A DNA stretch of 64,000 nucleotides, from the NCBI RefSeq assembly GCF_000017205.1, contig NC_009656.1:810001-874000 (forward strand), given 5' to 3'. This document shows positions 62,195 to 64,000 of the stretch, piece by piece. The translations under genes were made by a program, and so were the position numbers. This stretch comes from Pseudomonas paraeruginosa PA7 (GTDB lineage Bacteria > Pseudomonadota > Gammaproteobacteria > Pseudomonadales > Pseudomonadaceae). The notes beneath the pieces were generated by a model, which was not told the origin of the DNA, ran no database searches, and saw nothing but the letters and a program-made list of their open reading frames with translations. Numbering within the stretch: the first letter of the stretch is position 1; every line of letters begins with the position of its first letter.

Positions 62195-63915
62195 ACCTGT
62201 TCGAACGAATGCGCGCGCTGCCCGAGGAGTGCCGTGCCGCGTTGCGCCGGGCGAGCGCCTGGGCGGTCCTGGCGGCGCTGCTGGACGCCGCCTGCGGCGT
62301 ATTGCTGGTGCCGCTGGTCGAGGCCTGGTTCGCCGAAGGCGCGTTGCCCTGGCGCTGGCTCGCCGCGTTGCTCGGCCTGAGCCTGGCGCAGGCGCTGGTG
62401 CAATACCTGGCCCTGCGTCGCGGTTTCGCCGCCGGCGGCTCGCTGGCGGCCGGGCTGGTGCGCAGCCTGGTGGCGCGCTTGCCGCGCCTGGCGCCGCCGG
62501 CGCTGCGCCGGGTCGCGCCGGCCGAAGGCCTGCTGCGCGGTCCGGTGCTGCAGGCGATGGGCATCCCGGCGCACCTGCTGGGGCCGCTGATCGCCGCGTT
62601 GGTGACGCCGCTCGGGGTGATCCTCGGGCTGTTCCTGATCGACCCGTCCATCGCCCTCGGCCTGCTCGTCGCCAGTGCCGCCCTCGCCGCGCTGCTGCGC
62701 TGGAGCGGGCGGCGCAACCTGGCGGCGGAGGATGCCCGGTTGGCCGCCGAGCGCGACGCCGCGCGGCAGTTGCAGGCGTTCGCCGAACGCCAGCCGCTGC
62801 TGCGCGCGGCGCAGCGCGAAAGTGTCGCCCGCCAGGGCCTGGAAGAGGCCTTGCGCAGTCTCCATCGCAGCACCCTGGAACTGTTGCGGCGCAGCCTGCC
62901 CAGTGGGCTCGGCTTCGCCCTGGCGGTGCAGGCGGCGTTCGCCTTCGCCCTGCTCGGCGGCGCCTGGGCGGTGGAGCGGCAATGGCTGGACGGCGCGCGA
63001 CTGGTGGCGGTGCTGGTGCTGCTGGTGCGCTTCATCGAGCCGCTGGCCCAGCTCACCCATCTCGACCAGGCGTTGCGCGGCGCCTGGCAGGCGCTGGACA
63101 GCCTGCTGCGGGTGTTCGCCCTGGCTCCGCTGCGCAGCCCCGAGCCGGGCGAGCGGCCGCACGACGCCAGCCTGGCGGCCGAGGCCGTGGAATTGCGTCT
63201 GGAAGATGGCCGCGCCTTGCTTGAGGACATTTCCCTGAGGCTGGAGCCGGGTACGCTGAACGTCCTCGTCGGCCCCTCCGGGGCCGGCAAGAGCAGCCTG
63301 CTGGCGCTGCTCGGGCGGCTCCACGACGCCGACGGCGGGCGCGTCCTGCTGGGTGGCGTGGATGTCCGCCGGTTGAGCGAAACGGCCCTCGCCGCCAGTC
63401 GCAACCTGGTATTCCAGGACAACGGCCTGTTCCGCGGCAGCGTCGCCTGGAACCTGCGCATGGCGCGACCCGACGCCGATCTCCAGGCGCTCCGGGAGGT
63501 GGCGCGGGCGGTTGGCCTGCTGGAAGAGATCGAGGCCTGGCCGCAGGGCTGGGACAGCGATGTCGGCCCCGGCGGCGCGCTGCTTTCCGGCGGCCAGCGG
63601 CAGCGCCTGTGCCTGGCGCGCGGCCTGCTTTCGACGGCGCCGCTGCTGCTGCTCGACGAACCCACCGCGAGCCTCGATGCCGCCAGCGAGGCGCAGGTGC
63701 TGCGCAGCCTGCTCGGGTTGCGTGGCCGCCGCACCCTGCTGGTAGTGACCCATCGCCCGGCGCTGGCGCGCCTCGCCGACCAGGTGCTGGTGCTGGAGGA
63801 GGGCCGCCTGCGCGCGCGCGGCGAGCATGCCGGGCTGAGTGCCGGCGATGCCTGGTACGCCGCTTTCGCCGGCGCGGCGGCGGGGGAAAGTTCCACGTCC
63901 GCCGTGGATCGATAG
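62191..63915 (+). CDS. pchI: ABC transporter PchI (fused membrane and ATPase domains)
   Basis: PchI is the partner half-transporter of PchH. The 574-residue protein has a hydrophobic N-terminal half and an ATPase domain with Walker A GPSGAGKSS near 361-369, LLSGGQRQR near 465-473, Walker B LLLLDEPTASLD near 484-495 and the H-loop VVTHRP near 518-523. All catalytic residues of both ATPases look intact. I chose the ATG at 62191, which overlaps the pchH stop (ATGA). It ends pchEFGHI; I see no clear terminator before the next promoter. Confidence 0.95.
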   Translation: MNLFERMRALPEECRAALRRASAWAVLAALLDAACGVLLVPLVEAWFAEGALPWRWLAALLGLSLAQALVQYLALRRGFAAGGSLAAGLVRSLVARLPRLAPPALRRVAPAEGLLRGPVLQAMGIPAHLLGPLIAALVTPLGVILGLFLIDPSIALGLLVASAALAALLRWSGRRNLAAEDARLAAERDAARQLQAFAERQPLLRAAQRESVARQGLEEALRSLHRSTLELLRRSLPSGLGFALAVQAAFAFALLGGAWAVERQWLDGARLVAVLVLLVRFIEPLAQLTHLDQALRGAWQALDSLLRVFALAPLRSPEPGERPHDASLAAEAVELRLEDGRALLEDISLRLEPGTLNVLVGPSGAGKSSLLALLGRLHDADGGRVLLGGVDVRRLSETALAASRNLVFQDNGLFRGSVAWNLRMARPDADLQALREVARAVGLLEEIEAWPQGWDSDVGPGGALLSGGQRQRLCLARGLLSTAPLLLLDEPTASLDAASEAQVLRSLLGLRGRRTLLVVTHRPALARLADQVLVLEEGRLRARGEHAGLSAGDAWYAAFAGAAAGESSTSAVDR

Positions 63916-63925
63916 AGAAAGGCCG

Positions 63926-63935
63926 GCAATCGAAA
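63926..63935 (+). promoter_or_regulatory. Candidate PchR-binding element upstream of the next gene (expected fptA)
   Basis: GCAATCGAAA is identical to the 10-mer upstream of pchD and lies 22 bases before the Fur box, in the same orientation relative to transcription. Confidence 0.45.
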
Positions 63936-63956
63936 AAGCCCGGGGGATGAATTCTT

Positions 63957-63975
63957 CATAATGATAAGCATTATC
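63957..63975 (+). promoter_or_regulatory. Strong Fur box upstream of the next gene (expected fptA)
   Basis: cataatgataagcattatc matches the 19-base Fur consensus at 17 of 19 positions. It is the best Fur site in the window. The gene it controls starts beyond the right edge; in P. aeruginosa this is the ferripyochelin receptor gene fptA. An 8-base inverted repeat (63941-63948 and 63985-63992) is centred on it. Confidence 0.88.
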
Positions 63976-64000
63976 AAATCGTATATCCCCCGAGGCTGTC

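Noticed and set aside
54010..63915. An undescribed biosynthetic cluster
   Set aside because: The domain order, gene order and regulator match the known pyochelin locus in full, so the system is already described.

Overview
The window is a chromosomal segment of a high-GC gamma-proteobacterium that I read as Pseudomonas aeruginosa or a very close relative. The evidence is the gene order from birA to pchI, the complete pyochelin locus, the protein lengths, and the GC-biased codon use. A few residues in PchA and PchB differ from my memory of the PAO1 reference, so the strain is probably not PAO1. All assignments rest on reading the sequence and recalling the families; no database search was run.

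Layout: (1) 1-2281 is the 3' part of a 23S rRNA gene, the 5S gene and the rrn terminator. (2) 2402-4797 holds birA, coaX and a SPOR-like membrane-anchored protein. (3) 4784-7636 holds tRNA-Tyr/Gly/Thr-tufB, tRNA-Trp and secE-nusG. (4) 7707-18583 holds rplKAJL-rpoBC, with an L10-type leader before rplJ and a read-through hairpin before rpoB. (5) 18585-23056 is the str operon (rpsL, rpsG, fusA1, tufA). (6) 23073-36873 holds the S10, spc and alpha ribosomal operons, ending with rpoA-rplQ and a strong terminator. (7) 37111-44174 holds katA, ftnA (older name bfrA), uvrA on the minus strand, a YajR-like MFS gene and ssb. (8) 44263-64000 is the pyochelin locus: pchDCBA on the minus strand, pchR, pchEFGHI on the plus strand, and the Fur-type promoter region of the gene that follows (expected fptA).

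The first 37 kb is a growth-rate-linked block for translation, transcription and protein export. The last 20 kb makes the siderophore pyochelin. PchA and PchB turn chorismate into salicylate. PchD activates salicylate and loads it onto PchE. PchE and PchF add two cysteines, with cyclisation, epimerisation and N-methylation. PchG reduces a thiazoline, PchC edits mis-loaded carriers, PchHI is an ABC transporter pair, and PchR is the AraC-type regulator. Fur-like boxes lie in front of pchD, pchE and the downstream gene.

I found no mobile element, CRISPR array, prophage or evident new gene system. The observations most worth checking are non-coding: three junctions where a sigma70-type promoter is interleaved with an intrinsic-terminator hairpin (tufB/tRNA-Trp, rpsN/rpsH, rpmJ/rpsM); a Fur box at the exact centre of a second inverted repeat at the right edge; a 10-mer shared by the pchD and right-edge promoters; and several strong hairpins in leaders.
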